Assembly: GCA_016207445.1 (NCBI GenBank)
Contig: JACQPS010000102.1
Span: 1 to 7,836 of the forward strand
Origin: Gemmatimonadota bacterium
GTDB taxonomy: Bacteria; Gemmatimonadota; Gemmatimonadetes; Longimicrobiales; RSA9
DNA: 7,836 bases
Direction of reading: 5' to 3'
This document shows, piece by piece, positions 6,315 to 7,836 of the stretch; within the stretch, counting starts at the first letter, position 1, and every line of letters starts with the position of its first letter. The position numbers and the translations under genes are program-made. The notes under the pieces are model-generated. The model was given only the letters and a program-made list of their open reading frames with translations, had not been told where the DNA came from and ran no database searches.

Positions 6315-7018
6315 TGAGCCGCCTTGAGGTCGTCGTAGCTCACGCCCAGGTGCTTCAGCGCCTCGTCCGGGCAGCCGTTCCACTCCACCACGTAGGTGTT
6401 GCCCATGTAGCGCAGATCGGCCACGCCCATCTTGCTGGACCAGAAGCCGGAGGCCGTGAGGTCCCGGAAGCTGTTGAAGAAGGCGACGCCGTGGCTCAAC
6501 TCCTTCCGGGCCTTCGCCGGCCACGCGATGTCGTCCAGGATCGCGCTGCGCTGCTCCGGCACCAGCTCGACGAACGGCTTGCCGAAGCGCTCGCCGCTTT
6601 CGGCATCCAGCCAGCGCAAGCCGCCCCGCATGGACGTCTGCATCGACGGCCGGTCGAGCATCATGAAGTCCATGAACTCCGGGACACCGGCGTCCGTCGC
6701 GCTGCCCGAGCGCTCGTCGCGCGGGATGATCAGATCGACGAGCAGGCGCACCGTGTGCCACTCGTGCGGGGTGAAGAATTTCGGCAGGTATCGCTTCTGC
6801 TGCCGCAGCGCCCGCTCGGCCGCCACCGCAGCCCGCTCGAGCACGTCAGCCGCCGGCGTCTCCAGCGCCGTCGCGAGCGGGATCATGGCCATCATGCCCA
6901 GCGCCTCGCGGCGGGACAGCGCCGCGCTGTTGCCCGGCCGGTCTGCGCGCCCGGTGTCCCCGGTTTCTGGACCGGTTTCTCGCCCGGCCGTTTGCCCGGC
7001 TTCTTGCTCCGGCTTCAC
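6311..7018 (-). CDS. Tat-exported small subunit of a GMC dehydrogenase (gluconate 2-dehydrogenase subunit 3 family)
   Basis: The product is a 235-residue accessory subunit. The start is GTG at 7016-7018, four bases after AGGGGG, with GTGA overlapping the end of the GMC gene. The first 34 residues are polar (Gly, Glu, Thr, Arg), followed by a twin-arginine signal: LSRREALGMMAMIPLATAL with Arg36-Arg37, then a short hydrophobic core. The body has landmarks of this family: FFTPHEWHTVRLLVDLIIPRD near 85-105, GVPEFMDFMMLDRPSM, a helical middle, and YVVEWNGCPDEAL near the end. In known enzymes of this type the small subunit carries the Tat signal and takes the folded FAD-bound catalytic subunit across the inner membrane, where electrons pass to a cytochrome c. 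That role is inferred here; no cytochrome gene lies in the window. The long polar stretch before the twin arginines is longer than usual and is encoded by degenerate repeats. Confidence 0.9.
   Translation of the reverse strand: MKPEQEAGQTAGRETGPETGDTGRADRPGNSAALSRREALGMMAMIPLATALETPAADVLERAAVAAERALRQQKRYLPKFFTPHEWHTVRLLVDLIIPRDERSGSATDAGVPEFMDFMMLDRPSMQTSMRGGLRWLDAESGERFGKPFVELVPEQRSAILDDIAWPAKARKELSHGVAFFNSFRDLTASGFWSSKMGVADLRYMGNTYVVEWNGCPDEALKHLGVSYDDLKAAQ
6951..7012. repeat. Degenerate ~12-bp tandem repeat headed by CCGG in the small-subunit N-terminus
   Basis: CCGG recurs at 6951, 6960, 6972, 6984, 6996 and 7009, giving spacings of 9, 12, 12, 12 and 13 bases. The two best units are CCGGTTTCTGGA (6960) and CCGGTTTCTCGC (6972). 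On the coding strand they give the Glu-Thr-Gly-rich residues before the Tat signal. It looks like a repeat expansion in a region with little sequence constraint. Confidence 0.55.
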
Positions 7019-7836
7019 AGTGCCCCCTGCTTCATCTGATCGGCAATGTACTGGCTCGTGCGGAGCGAGAGCGCCAGGATCGTCCAGGTCGGGTTCTTGT
7101 CGGCCTGGGAGACGAACGGCCCGCCGTCCGCGACGAACAGGTTCTTCACGTCGTGCGCCTGGCAGTACGGGTTGAGCACCGACGTGCTGGGATCGTCTCC
7201 CATGCGCGTCGTGCCCAGCTCGTGGATGATCTCGCCGCCGCGCGCGAGGCCGTACTCTCGGTCGGGCCCCGGCATGGGGTCGAACACGGTGCCGCCCATC
7301 TCGGCGATGATCGCGCGGAAGGTCTCCTGCATGTGCTTCGCCTGGTTCAGCTCCTGGTCCGTCCACTTCCAGTGGAAGCGGAGCACCGGGATCCCCCACT
7401 TGTCCACTACGTTCGGGTCGATCTCGCACCAGCAGTGCTCGTTCGGGATCTGCTCGCCGCGCCCCGCGAAGTGCACGGTCGCACCATAGTAGCGCCGGTA
7501 GTCGTGCTTGAGCTGCTTGCCGTAGCCGCCACCGGGCGGGTAGCGGTGGATGCCGCCCATGAAGCCGTAGCCGGGCATGTTTCTCCCGCCGCCCAGCTCG
7601 ATGTGGTAGCCGCGCGCGAAGTCCCTGGTCTTCCCCTCCAGCCACCACGGCACGTAGAGGTGCATGCCGCCGACGCCGTCCTCGTTGTGCGGCACGTGGT
7701 CCATCAGCTTCGGGATGAACCCGGACACGCCCAGGCCCGTGGTGTCGGTGAGGTACTTGCCGACCAGCCCGCTCGAGTTGGCGAGCCCGTCGGGGAAGCG
7801 CGAGGACTTCGAGTTGAGCAGCAGCCGTGCGGACTC
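7015..7836 (-). CDS. GMC-family FAD-dependent oxidoreductase, large subunit (C-terminal half)
   Basis: The visible part is the last 273 residues; the gene runs off the right edge, and the usual family length of about 550 means the FAD-binding N-terminus is missing. The frame is open from base 7836, so the Met at 7728 is internal. The fragment opens with ESARLLLNS and NSSGLVGKYLTD, the conserved link between FAD and substrate domains. The C-terminal GMC domain shows HELGTTRMG, NLFVADGGPFVSQADKNPTWTI and a final helix. The catalytic pair is His205 and Asn248 of the fragment, 43 residues apart, the same spacing as the two active-site histidines of glucose oxidase as I recall it; His-Asn is the choline/cholesterol oxidase form. 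The stop at 7015-7017 overlaps the small-subunit GTG by four bases. It probably oxidises a sugar or polyol in the periplasm, exported by its Tat-bearing partner. Exact substrate (gluconate, glucose, a glycoside at C3) is not determinable. Confidence 0.93.
   Translation of the reverse strand, partial: ESARLLLNSKSSRFPDGLANSSGLVGKYLTDTTGLGVSGFIPKLMDHVPHNEDGVGGMHLYVPWWLEGKTRDFARGYHIELGGGRNMPGYGFMGGIHRYPPGGGYGKQLKHDYRRYYGATVHFAGRGEQIPNEHCWCEIDPNVVDKWGIPVLRFHWKWTDQELNQAKHMQETFRAIIAEMGGTVFDPMPGPDREYGLARGGEIIHELGTTRMGDDPSTSVLNPYCQAHDVKNLFVADGGPFVSQADKNPTWTILALSLRTSQYIADQMKQGAL

Overview
The window is a dense, high-G+C stretch of bacterial chromosome. It holds eight protein genes, two of them cut by the window edges, and no intergenic gap longer than about 105 bases. 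I see no RNA gene, CRISPR array, insertion sequence or phage gene. The G+C-rich codons, secreted metallopeptidase, propeller-thioredoxin protein, Tat-exported small subunit of a GMC dehydrogenase and weak Shine-Dalgarno use would suit a soil or freshwater bacterium such as a member of Gemmatimonadota. No marker gene is present, so this placement is inference.

Left region (1-3168). The 3' end of a plus-strand gene encodes a beta-propeller-like segment joined to a TlpA-type thioredoxin domain with a CGPC active site. It runs tail to tail into, and overlaps by 33 bases, a minus-strand gene for a secreted M20-family zinc peptidase. Upstream of the peptidase on the minus strand are a small conserved protein of unknown function (DUF6941-like) and a HAD-superfamily hydrolase. 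The stop of the HAD gene and the start of the small gene share one base (TGATG). These three genes probably form one transcription unit, or two if the 59-base gap before the peptidase carries its own promoter.

Middle region (3169-5064). A 104-base divergent intergenic region separates the HAD gene from a plus-strand pair: an aldo/keto reductase and a creatininase-family amidohydrolase, 52 bases apart. The aldo/keto reductase has no Shine-Dalgarno sequence but has a promoter-like sequence placed as for a leaderless message. The creatininase has a strong GGAGG before a GTG start.

Right region (5073-7836). A minus-strand operon encodes the C-terminal half of a GMC-family FAD oxidoreductase, a Tat-signal small subunit of the gluconate 2-dehydrogenase subunit 3 family, and a Gfo/Idh/MocA NAD(P)-dependent oxidoreductase. 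Each junction is a 4-base stop/start overlap (GTGA, ATGA), so translation is probably coupled. The likely logic is periplasmic oxidation of a sugar or sugar alcohol by the GMC/small-subunit complex, followed by cytoplasmic redox conversion of the keto product by the Gfo/Idh enzyme. The aldo/keto reductase next door may contribute, but it is on the other strand and its link is only by proximity.

I found no clear undescribed system. The observations most worth checking are the sugar-oxidation module, the leaderless promoter, the creatininase start choice and the propeller-thioredoxin fusion.
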